A stretch of 64,000 bases of DNA from SAR86 cluster bacterium. GTDB taxonomy: Bacteria; Pseudomonadota; Gammaproteobacteria; Magnimaribacterales; TMED112. Of this stretch, positions 47,487 through 55,660 are shown piece after piece (the stretch's first letter is position 1; each line of letters begins with the position of its first letter). Where the stretch lies: positions 160,001 through 224,000 of the forward strand of contig CP097967.1 of assembly GCA_023703535.1 (NCBI GenBank). The letters are read 5' to 3'. The notes under the pieces were generated by a model. The model had not been told where the DNA came from, searched no databases, and worked only from the letters and a program-made list of their open reading frames with translations. A program made the position numbers and the translations under genes.

Positions 47487-49567
47487 AGCGCTTTATTTCT
47501 TATTTCAAGTGCTTTTTTCATCTGTTTTTCACTTGGAATTCTTCTCCCTTGAAACATTTGAGAGCATAGAACTGCTAGGCTTACTTCAATATCTGTCTCT
47601 GAGAACCCCTTTTTTATAAAATAATCTGCAAGAGCTTCCCACTCATCTTGTCCAATTTTTAAAGCTTTTTCATAGTCTGCAATTTGATCCCCGGCCTTAA
47701 TTTCTTCTTTATTATCTTTAATTCTTTCACTAATTTGCTCATGGTTTATAAAATCAATACTCTTAATATCTGAAAGCGTATAATTTAATTCTTTAATTTT
47801 TTCCCATGCATCTTGTTTTTTACAGAATTCTGAGGGATTCGATGTTTCAGCAAAGGAGGAATCTGTAATTTTTTCTTTGATGTATTTTGCAATACATACT
47901 ATTTGATTCAGTAAAGAATCTGTCAATTTTTGATTAGCATAGATTATATCAAGGTTAATATCCTTTTTATCTTCTAAAAGCTTATGCCTCACAAAGGCAA
48001 TGGCATATGTCACAATTTCTGCTTTTAATCCTGGATTATCTTTGTACCATTCTGATCTTAAAATGGCAGAATCAGAATTTTTGAATAAAATTGCTTTTGC
48101 AATCAAATCTTTGTAGAAAGGCTCTTTAAAATTATCTTCATTTTTTTCAAACTCTTTTGATATTACTTGCCCTAGTAATTTCAAATTTGCTTGAGCTCCC
48201 TTTTTTACCTCCCAAGGTTTAAGGCGCCATGTATTTTCAAATTTTGCCATATCTGTTTTTACAAATTTCTGTTTTGATGGGTACTCCACTTGGAATTGTT
48301 TTTTCTTAGCTAAACTGTATCCCCTCATTTTTACGTTATATTGGCCCCTAGTCCGTTCATAAAACCATTTTGAAGGTATTCCAGTTTCACCAGCTGGCAT
48401 TAGTATTCGTCTAGAAAGATCTTCAAGTTTTTTGTGGAATGGGTGATTTGAAACAAGGTCTGCTGCTTGAATATTATTTTGTGTATTAGCATATTCAGAA
48501 ATTTTTGATTTCATATCTTCAGCAATATCTGTATCTTCAATTACGTTTAATTTCATTTGAACAGAAATTTTATCCAGCTCTATATCTGCATAATTTAAAT
48601 CACCTATTGAACCTTTTTCTCTTTTAGCAAAGTAAATTGAAGAGGTTGTTTGCCCTCCATTAACAATTTGCATATTTTCTAATTCTTCAATCAATAATTG
48701 CCCATTTGAATTTTTTGTTTTAATTGATGAAGCTGTCACAGTGAGGCCATTATTATATGCAAAAACATTTTGTGGCTCTTTTACTAGCGATCTCCTTATT
48801 CCTTTATTTACTCCTGATCTAAAATCTAAAAATGTTCTTACATTACTCTCTAAAAGTCTTTGTCCATATTCGTGATAGAGATCTGAAAGGACTTGAGCAG
48901 GCATCACACAAAGATACGAATCAACTTCAGAGTTATTATCAAAGCTTGCTGGAAGGGCTTTCAACCCACCACATAAATTTTTAAAATCAACAGTAAAAGG
49001 TTCAGACTCAGATGACGATTCCTCAATTTCTTTTAATGCTTGTAAATCATATATTTCTACAGAAGTATCCTTTTCTTTAATTTTGTCAATGCTTATTTTC
49101 TTAATCCTTTTACTTAAAAAGTTATTTGTTACTAAAACAATTCTGAACTTAATTGAGTCTTCTATAAAGTTTTCCAAAGACTCTGCAACAACTCTTCCTG
49201 GGTCCGTTTCGTCAAGTGTTTCTAAAAATGATAAATCATCAATTTTTTCTAAATATCGATATGCTGATTTTGAAAGCTTATCTAATTCTGTTTGTGTTAT
49301 GACTTTTGGTTCATAATCATTTTCAAACTTTACAACAATTACATTAATTGATTTTTCTAGGACATTGTAAGAGCAACCATCAATCCTCATACCTCTTCTT
49401 GAGTTTTTAAAGGGTTGATATTCGATATCATCTAACACACCAGCCTCTCCAAATAAATCAGCTGAAAAATTGAAAAATTCCTCCTCTGCAAAGGTTTGAT
49501 TCGCTTCTGTATTTATAAGTATTTTGTCTATAAGTTCTTGATTATATTGATTTAGATCTTTATCCAT
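47465..49567 (-). CDS. AIPR (abortive infection phage resistance) family protein
   Basis: The 700-residue protein matches the AIPR family: an N-terminal restriction-endonuclease-like region (FGEAGVLDDIEYQPF, RRGMRIDGCSYN) and the family core RTFLDFRSGVNKGIRRSL, FAYNNGLTVTASSIK, MQIVNGGQTTSSIYFA and YANTQNNIQAADLVSN. AIPR proteins occur in abortive infection (AbiR type) and restriction-like operons. It is the last gene of the operon; its start overlaps the preceding gene by 8 bases. The C-terminal 200 residues are helical and less conserved. Confidence 0.88.
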   Translation of the reverse strand: MDKDLNQYNQELIDKILINTEANQTFAEEEFFNFSADLFGEAGVLDDIEYQPFKNSRRGMRIDGCSYNVLEKSINVIVVKFENDYEPKVITQTELDKLSKSAYRYLEKIDDLSFLETLDETDPGRVVAESLENFIEDSIKFRIVLVTNNFLSKRIKKISIDKIKEKDTSVEIYDLQALKEIEESSSESEPFTVDFKNLCGGLKALPASFDNNSEVDSYLCVMPAQVLSDLYHEYGQRLLESNVRTFLDFRSGVNKGIRRSLVKEPQNVFAYNNGLTVTASSIKTKNSNGQLLIEELENMQIVNGGQTTSSIYFAKREKGSIGDLNYADIELDKISVQMKLNVIEDTDIAEDMKSKISEYANTQNNIQAADLVSNHPFHKKLEDLSRRILMPAGETGIPSKWFYERTRGQYNVKMRGYSLAKKKQFQVEYPSKQKFVKTDMAKFENTWRLKPWEVKKGAQANLKLLGQVISKEFEKNEDNFKEPFYKDLIAKAILFKNSDSAILRSEWYKDNPGLKAEIVTYAIAFVRHKLLEDKKDINLDIIYANQKLTDSLLNQIVCIAKYIKEKITDSSFAETSNPSEFCKKQDAWEKIKELNYTLSDIKSIDFINHEQISERIKDNKEEIKAGDQIADYEKALKIGQDEWEALADYFIKKGFSETDIEVSLAVLCSQMFQGRRIPSEKQMKKALEIRNKALQEDFIF

Positions 49568-50540
49568 CTTTTAAAATTGTTTCCAGACTCCGATTAATTA
49601 TAAAATTACTCAATTTATTAGGGTCCAGTTCATAAGATGCCTTTACAATAGCAGGATGTAATTCTTCACTTGCAATAAATCCAGGAAAATTATCTTCAAC
49701 TTCATATATATTCATGTCTATATAGTTAAAGCTCATCTCTTCTTGTTCTTCAGTTGCCCTGTTCAGAAGTTTGCTTACTTTTCTTAAAAAATTTCCTTTT
49801 ACTGAAATATCTTCCCCTATTTTTTTGAGGATTTCTTGATAAAGCTTTTTCAAGTTCCAGCCATCATCAGGACTACATTTATTCAAGAAAATGTGTACCA
49901 AGAAAAGTTTTGGAGTAATTTTTTCAAGCTGCTCCAGAGAGGCAATTTTAATTCTTGAACTATTTTCAGATAATGTTGTTTTTATTTCGAGTGCAAAATC
50001 ATTAAATGTAAAATCTTGTTTTTTCCTTTCAGGCCCAACCCAAGCAGTTATGGCTTGGGATTGAGTGTATTCTTCAAAAAAGTATTTTAATAATAGGTAC
50101 ATCTCTCCCCATAAACCTATTAATTCTCTTTCAGATAATCCTCGCCTGCTTGGCTTGAGAAACTCTGACCAACTGCCAAATCTATTAATAATCTCAGAAA
50201 AGAATTCAGTGCCTTTATACGCCGAAGAGTGTATTGCAACATCTTTTACAACTATAGCAAGCTGCTCATTTATCGATTGGTGAATTTCTTCAAAGGTTAT
50301 TATTAATCTCTTTGTTGATTCGTCAATATTATCATATTCTATTTTCAGTTCTGGAACATTTAATTTTATTTCAGGCACCTTATCAATTTTTTCAAAGGCC
50401 CAAAATACTAATTTTCCACCATCCCTCTTAGCTACAAAAAATCTTTCATCATCTTCATAAAGCTGTTTTCCTTTAGGGAAATTGTCCTCCTCAATACTTG
50501 CCCAAGGATCTTCGCGAAATTTATTAGCTAAGTCAGTCAT
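49560..50540 (-). CDS. PD-(D/E)XK motif protein (DUF4420 type)
   Basis: From the ATG at 50540 (MTDLANKFREDPW) the protein has 326 residues. The putative nuclease core is GLWGEMYLL (Glu146), then W-VGPERKKQDFTFNDFALEIK with Asp176 and Glu185-x-Lys187, the E...D...ExK pattern of this family. An upstream frame start lies inside the Z1 gene and is unlikely. Start and stop overlap neighbours by 8 bases each. In MORC/Z1 neighbourhoods such proteins are taken as the restriction nuclease. Confidence 0.85.
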   Translation of the reverse strand: MTDLANKFREDPWASIEEDNFPKGKQLYEDDERFFVAKRDGGKLVFWAFEKIDKVPEIKLNVPELKIEYDNIDESTKRLIITFEEIHQSINEQLAIVVKDVAIHSSAYKGTEFFSEIINRFGSWSEFLKPSRRGLSERELIGLWGEMYLLLKYFFEEYTQSQAITAWVGPERKKQDFTFNDFALEIKTTLSENSSRIKIASLEQLEKITPKLFLVHIFLNKCSPDDGWNLKKLYQEILKKIGEDISVKGNFLRKVSKLLNRATEEQEEMSFNYIDMNIYEVEDNFPGFIASEELHPAIVKASYELDPNKLSNFIINRSLETILKDG

Positions 50541-53346
50541 CGTGTATATCATCATCATATGTTGATGCGTTAAGGTCAAATTGCATTTCTAATTGTCTTT
50601 GATGATTTTGAGTATAGATTTTTGTAGATTCTTCATAAGCCTTTATCTGATCTGAATCCTGAAGGCCATTAATACCAAATTCATACTGTGGAAAAGATAT
50701 AGATATCCCTACTGCAGGTTTTGTAAAAGGCTGTGTTACTTCAAGATTACTTAGATTATCACCCCATAACTTTGACTCAAAAGGTGTAAGGATTCTCACA
50801 TTAAATAAGTAGATTATTAATCCAGGAAAATTTCTTTTCTCTGTAAAAACATATGAATCATTTTTATTAGGTTTGAAATTTAGAGAATTTTTTATTTCTT
50901 CTCTATCATTCTTGTTGAATAGAAGTTTTTCATCGTCACTATTACCTAGTTCTGATTTGGGATTCGAAATTTTGACCCCATCTGATTCCATTTTTCGTCT
51001 TGGAACTATAAATGGATATCCACCTACTTCGCAAGAATCATTAAATTGGGTTTTTTTCATCCACGCAGTATTCGTATTTTTCTTTACATGCATTACGGTT
51101 ACTCTAAAGTTTGATACATTATTTTTTTCCATATTATTTTTTATAAAATCAATTAAGACATCGTTTGGAATATGATCTGGCAATAAATCTAATTGCTCTA
51201 TAAGCTCAACTACCTTTTCATGCTTCACATCTTTAAATATAAAATCTTCTTTATCTTGCTCTGAAGAAAATTCTAGGTTTTTCAAGAACTTATCAATTAA
51301 TTCGAAATTCTTATTATTTTTGGCATCATCTTCAAATATAAACCGTCTTATTCGTTTTGCCCAAAGATCTAATTTAAATAGTCTTTCTTCACCAGTCCCT
51401 CTCTTATTTCTTGCAGTAACCATTAAAGCCCCTGGGTGTGTTCGAATTTGCAACCCAAAATCTGAAGGAGTTTTTTCTTGATCCTTCATTCTTTGTAGCT
51501 GAGCGTATAAGTCATTAATAGCTGACGAAATAAATTTATACCAATCTCTAGATTCTTTTGGCAGAAATACTTTGCACAAGTCTTTATAGCCTGGTCTATA
51601 CCCAAACCATCTACACATTTGCATTAATGTGTCATACATTTTTGAATTTCTAGCAAAATAAGAAATTGTAAGACCCTCTAATGTCAATCCTCTTGAAAGC
51701 TTATAGCCACCAATTGCAATTGCACACAAGCCATTTTCTTTATACTGAGAGTAATCAAGAACTTCACCACTTTTATTATTGATTGCAAAAACCTTAATTT
51801 TGTTTGCAGCTTTATTTGAAGTTTTAAGTATCTCTTCGAATGTTTCTTTGATATCAAAATTCTCTTCATAGACTCTTTTAAGTTCAGAAATTTCAGGATT
51901 TTTTAATGCTTTATCGATAGGAAGCGCATGATTTGCATCGATTGCAAAGGTTAATTTATCCTTAAATTCTTCAACTAATTTTTTAAGATCATTCTGGAGA
52001 TCTTTAAGGTGAGTAATATTTATCATCATTGTGTTATGTTTATCTTGTTCAGGTCTTAGCATTCTTGCTGAAGTCGCAATTACAAATGACATAATGGCAT
52101 CTTTAAGGCTTCGACTTATCTGAGTTATCTCTGTATTCCTATTATGTTTTAATGGCAACATTTCAGTTTCGTTGTCATCAATAATTATTGTTGGCGGTTT
52201 ATCGCTTTCAATAGAATCGTCACCAAAAAAGAATTCCTGTCCACAATAATTTTCTGGTACAGGCACTCTTACCATGTAGTTTTTTGGGAATAAGTCATCA
52301 TTAAGCATCTCATCTTCTTCATTTGGATCAATAAATACATTAGCAAATGGAGTGGCAGTATATGCAACGTAATGGTTTTTGTGAAACAGGTTAAGAAGTG
52401 TACGAATGAGTTCATTTGTTCTTGATATTCGATTTCTATCTGCTAATCCATTTACGGAAGCATAGTCAGCCTCATCATCAATTAACATCATGGGTACAGA
52501 AAGTTTTTGATTTTCATTTAACGCACTAGATTCTTTAATATAGTCAATTAAACTTTGTAAAATAGATGTGTTCTTCTTGATTGTGATGATTAATGGACAG
52601 TTAAAAGAAGTTAATGATGTGCTTACTGTTTGAGCAACTTTTTTACTAAAGTCATTTTCCGTAGAGGTTAGTGTTGCGACATCTAAAGAGTCATTTCTAA
52701 AAGTTCCAACTCCAATCTTCCTTCTAGTATTATTTAGTATCAGATGTTTTGATTCTAAACCAATAACATCTGCATCAACTCTTATCTGCGTTTGTTTTCT
52801 AAGATCATTCATATGACCTCCTAGGAGAATCACAATCTTATAACCACTGTCAAAAGCTTTATTTATTAGCCCAATATAATTTTGGGTTTTACCAGATTGT
52901 ACATTTCCCATTACAAGCCCCTTTCTTGACCAAGAGTTTTCATTACTATTTGGGTCCCCAGATAAATCTAGAATGCTATCAATCACTCTCTCATTTTCAT
53001 CAACAACTTTTTTAGGTCTCCTTTGACTCAATAAAGACTTTTTATATGCCTCCCAATAATCCCACTTAATTTCTGTCTTTTTATCGTCAAACCATCTTTG
53101 AACTTTATTATCTCCCAAAATAATAGCCTCATCAGATAATGAAACATGAAAGTGATTCTTGATTTCAAAACCTAATTTTTTTATATCTTCCTCTGAAAGC
53201 CCACTATCAAAGAGGGTCTTTGAAATAACTTGCATCTTATCCAATACATTATTAACGTAGTCTAGGGTGACATTATTTTCCCTGTTATCTTCTCCAATAT
53301 GAGTTATAGCAATGCTTAAAAGTTTGTTTAATGTTTCCTTATCCAT
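50533..53346 (-). CDS. Z1-domain superfamily II helicase-like ATPase
   Basis: From the ATG at 53346 (MDKETLNKLLSIAITH) the protein has 937 residues. The helicase core shows Walker A GNVQSGKTQNYIGL at 147-160, LGGHMNDLRKQTQIR (motif Ia region) and Walker B LIDDEADYASVNG with DDEAD at 290-294. The Z1 region follows, with VAYTATPFANVFIDP and the later GGYKLSRGLTLEGLTISYFAR and MCRWFGYRPGYKDLCKVF (motif VI type). It sits 4 bases downstream of the GHKL ATPase stop. A start 17 codons upstream would overlap that gene. The expected role is ATP-driven DNA translocation or sensing. Confidence 0.92.
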   Translation of the reverse strand: MDKETLNKLLSIAITHIGEDNRENNVTLDYVNNVLDKMQVISKTLFDSGLSEEDIKKLGFEIKNHFHVSLSDEAIILGDNKVQRWFDDKKTEIKWDYWEAYKKSLLSQRRPKKVVDENERVIDSILDLSGDPNSNENSWSRKGLVMGNVQSGKTQNYIGLINKAFDSGYKIVILLGGHMNDLRKQTQIRVDADVIGLESKHLILNNTRRKIGVGTFRNDSLDVATLTSTENDFSKKVAQTVSTSLTSFNCPLIITIKKNTSILQSLIDYIKESSALNENQKLSVPMMLIDDEADYASVNGLADRNRISRTNELIRTLLNLFHKNHYVAYTATPFANVFIDPNEEDEMLNDDLFPKNYMVRVPVPENYCGQEFFFGDDSIESDKPPTIIIDDNETEMLPLKHNRNTEITQISRSLKDAIMSFVIATSARMLRPEQDKHNTMMINITHLKDLQNDLKKLVEEFKDKLTFAIDANHALPIDKALKNPEISELKRVYEENFDIKETFEEILKTSNKAANKIKVFAINNKSGEVLDYSQYKENGLCAIAIGGYKLSRGLTLEGLTISYFARNSKMYDTLMQMCRWFGYRPGYKDLCKVFLPKESRDWYKFISSAINDLYAQLQRMKDQEKTPSDFGLQIRTHPGALMVTARNKRGTGEERLFKLDLWAKRIRRFIFEDDAKNNKNFELIDKFLKNLEFSSEQDKEDFIFKDVKHEKVVELIEQLDLLPDHIPNDVLIDFIKNNMEKNNVSNFRVTVMHVKKNTNTAWMKKTQFNDSCEVGGYPFIVPRRKMESDGVKISNPKSELGNSDDEKLLFNKNDREEIKNSLNFKPNKNDSYVFTEKRNFPGLIIYLFNVRILTPFESKLWGDNLSNLEVTQPFTKPAVGISISFPQYEFGINGLQDSDQIKAYEESTKIYTQNHQRQLEMQFDLNASTYDDDIHDD

Positions 53347-53350
53347 TTTT

Positions 53351-54700
53351 TCATAATTCTTTGAGTTTTTTTTCAAATTCTTCCCAGTCAATCTCATATT
53401 GTTTTACGTCATTTGGATTTGATGACATGGAATTATAAATATGATTTACAGGTAAAAATTCAGATAGTTTTTTGAGATACCCAATTAAGTATTTCCTGTT
53501 TTCTTTTTTTAGTTTATTGACAAGATCAATTAATTTTTTATTGCTTACTTTAATTTCATAGGTAATTTTTTTCTCTCTCTTATCCTCTTTAATATCCCAA
53601 AAATCATTGGCCTCCTCGGTCTTGCCTCTGTATGTATATTTTCTTTTTGAGATATTTACTGGACTGGAGATCATTCTCTTAAACAAATGTCTTATTTTTC
53701 CTGGCAGTTGAAATGTCTGCTTTTTAACATCTGTTGAAAGTATTTCATCCATTGATGTAGGAACATCAACCTGTATTCTTGCTAATTTACCAAGTTGACT
53801 TGATTTAGCTAAATTTAGCCAGCCACCTTCGACTATTAATCTCTTGCCACGAAAAATGTAAAATCCCTGTTTTTTTGCTATTTCGTCAACTCCCCCCATT
53901 TCGTCCAGCTTCTCTGGCGAAAGCTTTGTATGATGAGGCAGTATGTGCACTTTAACATCAATTTTACCTCCAGCACTTCTCTGCGAATCGGATGGCCCTT
54001 CTGTATAGCCTTTTTCACCAATTAAAAAGGGATCTATTGGAATAAGTTTTTGACCATTCACATTAAATGAAATCTTATTTTTTCCTGTCATAAATCTATG
54101 AAAATAAAGGGCCACATATTTTTTTATATTTACAACATCAATTGCAAGCTCTTGTTCAACTTCTTCTGTACTTCTCAAAGAATCATATCTTGGCAGTTCA
54201 CTCCAAATAACTTGCGTTCCAGGAGTGCCTTCAAGAAGTTTTTTGCTAACTTCATCCAACTCTCTTATTTCATTAAGAGTTAAAATTTCAACATCCCAAC
54301 GATTATTTTTGACTATTAGATCAATGTCATACCTACATGCACAAAGTTTTGAGTTTTTAGATTTAGAGACAACTGTAAGCACATTTGCTACAGAAAAGCT
54401 TGCAGTTTTCATGCCAGAGCCAAATCTGCCGAGGTCCTCAGAATTTCTCTCGTCATTAGGGTTTTTGCAAGCAATGCGCATATTTTCAAGGAGCTCCTTT
54501 TCATTCATGCCGCGTCCGTCGTCAATAATTGATATAGTTGGCCTTTCTTGGGGTGGGCTATAAATGGAAATATTTTTTGCATCGGCAGCAATTGAATTAT
54601 CAACAATATCACCTATTGCAGCATTTAAATCATAGCCTATTCTTTGTAGAGTTTTTATTTGATTCTTTGGTTGAGGATTTAATTGCTCTATTCTTCCCAT
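53351..54700 (-). CDS. GHKL-type ATPase, MORC/MutL-like
   Basis: The 449-residue protein has the GHKL (HATPase_c_3) fold: N box IGDIVDNSIAADA (Asp31 to Asn35), G1 box IIDDGRGMNEKEL (59-70), G2 box DLGRFGSGMKTASFS (89-103), followed by an S5-like domain and a C-terminal region without strong similarity. The position of the general-base Glu in MutL and MORC is Asp31 here. These ATPases form ATP-gated dimeric clamps on DNA. The start overlaps the TerB-like gene by 13 bases. In predicted restriction operons this ATPase is paired with Z1, PD-(D/E)XK and AIPR proteins, as here. Confidence 0.9.
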   Translation of the reverse strand: MGRIEQLNPQPKNQIKTLQRIGYDLNAAIGDIVDNSIAADAKNISIYSPPQERPTISIIDDGRGMNEKELLENMRIACKNPNDERNSEDLGRFGSGMKTASFSVANVLTVVSKSKNSKLCACRYDIDLIVKNNRWDVEILTLNEIRELDEVSKKLLEGTPGTQVIWSELPRYDSLRSTEEVEQELAIDVVNIKKYVALYFHRFMTGKNKISFNVNGQKLIPIDPFLIGEKGYTEGPSDSQRSAGGKIDVKVHILPHHTKLSPEKLDEMGGVDEIAKKQGFYIFRGKRLIVEGGWLNLAKSSQLGKLARIQVDVPTSMDEILSTDVKKQTFQLPGKIRHLFKRMISSPVNISKRKYTYRGKTEEANDFWDIKEDKREKKITYEIKVSNKKLIDLVNKLKKENRKYLIGYLKKLSEFLPVNHIYNSMSSNPNDVKQYEIDWEEFEKKLKEL

Positions 54701-55044
54701 TTTTCAATATCGTCTAGATTTTTATTTGAAATTTTAAGAGCACGATCAAAAGCTATATTTTCTCTGATATCTAGCCCATCTGAAGTGGCAGAAACAAGTG
54801 CAATATGTAATAAAAGTTCAGTTTCAATAGAAGAATGAAGCAACTTATAGTAGTCATCAATATCTTTTTCAGAATTAAAAAAATCTTCTACTAATCTTTC
54901 AAATTCTTTTTCTGATGGATTTTTGATATTAAGTTTTTTTTGATATTTTTTTAATTGTTCTTTTAATGAATTTATTTCAGTTTCAGAAATAATTCCGTCT
55001 TGAGCACATATCAGGCAAACAAATGAAACAATGTCTTTTATCAT
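54688..55044 (-). CDS. Small TerB-like helical protein (copy 2), first gene of the defence operon
   Basis: The 118-residue helical, acidic protein has FVCLICAQDGIISETEINSL near the start and LLHIALVSATSDGLDIREN near the end, the same two-part pattern as the protein at 46149-46550, so they look like distant paralogues. It heads the operon and overlaps the GHKL ATPase gene by 13 bases, pointing to a stoichiometric partner or sensor role. TerB-like assignment is from pattern only. Confidence 0.68.
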   Translation of the reverse strand: MIKDIVSFVCLICAQDGIISETEINSLKEQLKKYQKKLNIKNPSEKEFERLVEDFFNSEKDIDDYYKLLHSSIETELLLHIALVSATSDGLDIRENIAFDRALKISNKNLDDIEKWEE

Positions 55045-55098
55045 TATATGAATTTACTATTTTTAATTATTCGATTCAACAGAATGAAATTTAAGCTC

Positions 55099-55111
55099 GA
55101 CTTAAAGTGTC
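55099..55111. promoter_or_regulatory. Putative WYL operator, right copy
   Basis: GACTTAAAGTGTC on the plus strand is the exact reverse complement of the 13-bp box at 45148-45160. It lies 54 bases upstream of the TerB-like/GHKL operon start (minus strand) and 44 bases upstream of the plus-strand gene at 55156. The spacing to the operon start is close to that of the left copy to the MoxR operon (51). It may therefore be a second operator for the same regulator. Confidence 0.55.
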
Positions 55112-55155
55112 CTCTGCAGCAATTAGCATATTTAATTATTAATTAAGGAGTAAAT

Positions 55156-55599
55156 ATGAATAGCTTTAAATACATAAACGAAGAGACATTTGAACAGAAT
55201 TTCAAGAGATGGAAAGAGGTTTTGGGAAGCAGGATAATGCATCAGTGTGAAGATTCAGCCTATTTATCTTTTAGGAGAGAATGGATTGATTTTATAAAAC
55301 CAGCAACACCTAACATACCCTATATATCCTTTAATCATGCACCAGTTTTAAGTATTGATTCAAATAGGATTGATTGTCCAGATGGAGATTTTCAAGTTCT
55401 TGAATACGATGAAAATAATAATGAGGTTTACTCAGATATTAGAGTAGTTGTTAGAAATGGATTATTTGATCTCACTTCTGCTTTAAAGGCACATAAAGAA
55501 TTAATTGATAGAGGCATCATACATGAGAGGTACTCTTACTTTGAGGGCATGAATTATATTGAAGGAAAGGGAGCCTTAGAGATAAGATATGGTAGTTAA
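55156..55599 (+). CDS. Protein of unknown function
   Basis: This 147-residue protein (MNSFKYINEETFEQNFKRW) is not recognised. It has a good ribosome-binding site (AAGGAG, 6 bases from ATG), no membrane segments, and a mixed alpha/beta composition with segments such as YISFNHAPVLSID and YSDIRVVVRNGLFDLTSAL. It is divergent from the defence operon, sharing the region with the 13-bp box, so it could be part of the regulon. A hairpin follows its stop. Confidence 0.7.
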   Translation: MNSFKYINEETFEQNFKRWKEVLGSRIMHQCEDSAYLSFRREWIDFIKPATPNIPYISFNHAPVLSIDSNRIDCPDGDFQVLEYDENNNEVYSDIRVVVRNGLFDLTSALKAHKELIDRGIIHERYSYFEGMNYIEGKGALEIRYGS

Positions 55600-55614
55600 A
55601 AGTTAAGACTATTT

Positions 55615-55660
55615 AGAGGATCTATTTAAATATATTATTTGTTAACTAAATAAATCCTCT
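55615..55660. terminator. Possible bidirectional hairpin between convergent genes
   Basis: AGAGGATCTATTT (55615-55627) is complementary, with one mismatch, to AAATAAATCCTCT (55648-55660), with an AT-rich loop between. It lies between the stop of the plus-strand gene at 55599 and the end of the methyltransferase gene on the minus strand, overlapping the latter's last codons. No clear U tract follows, so terminator function is tentative. Confidence 0.35.
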
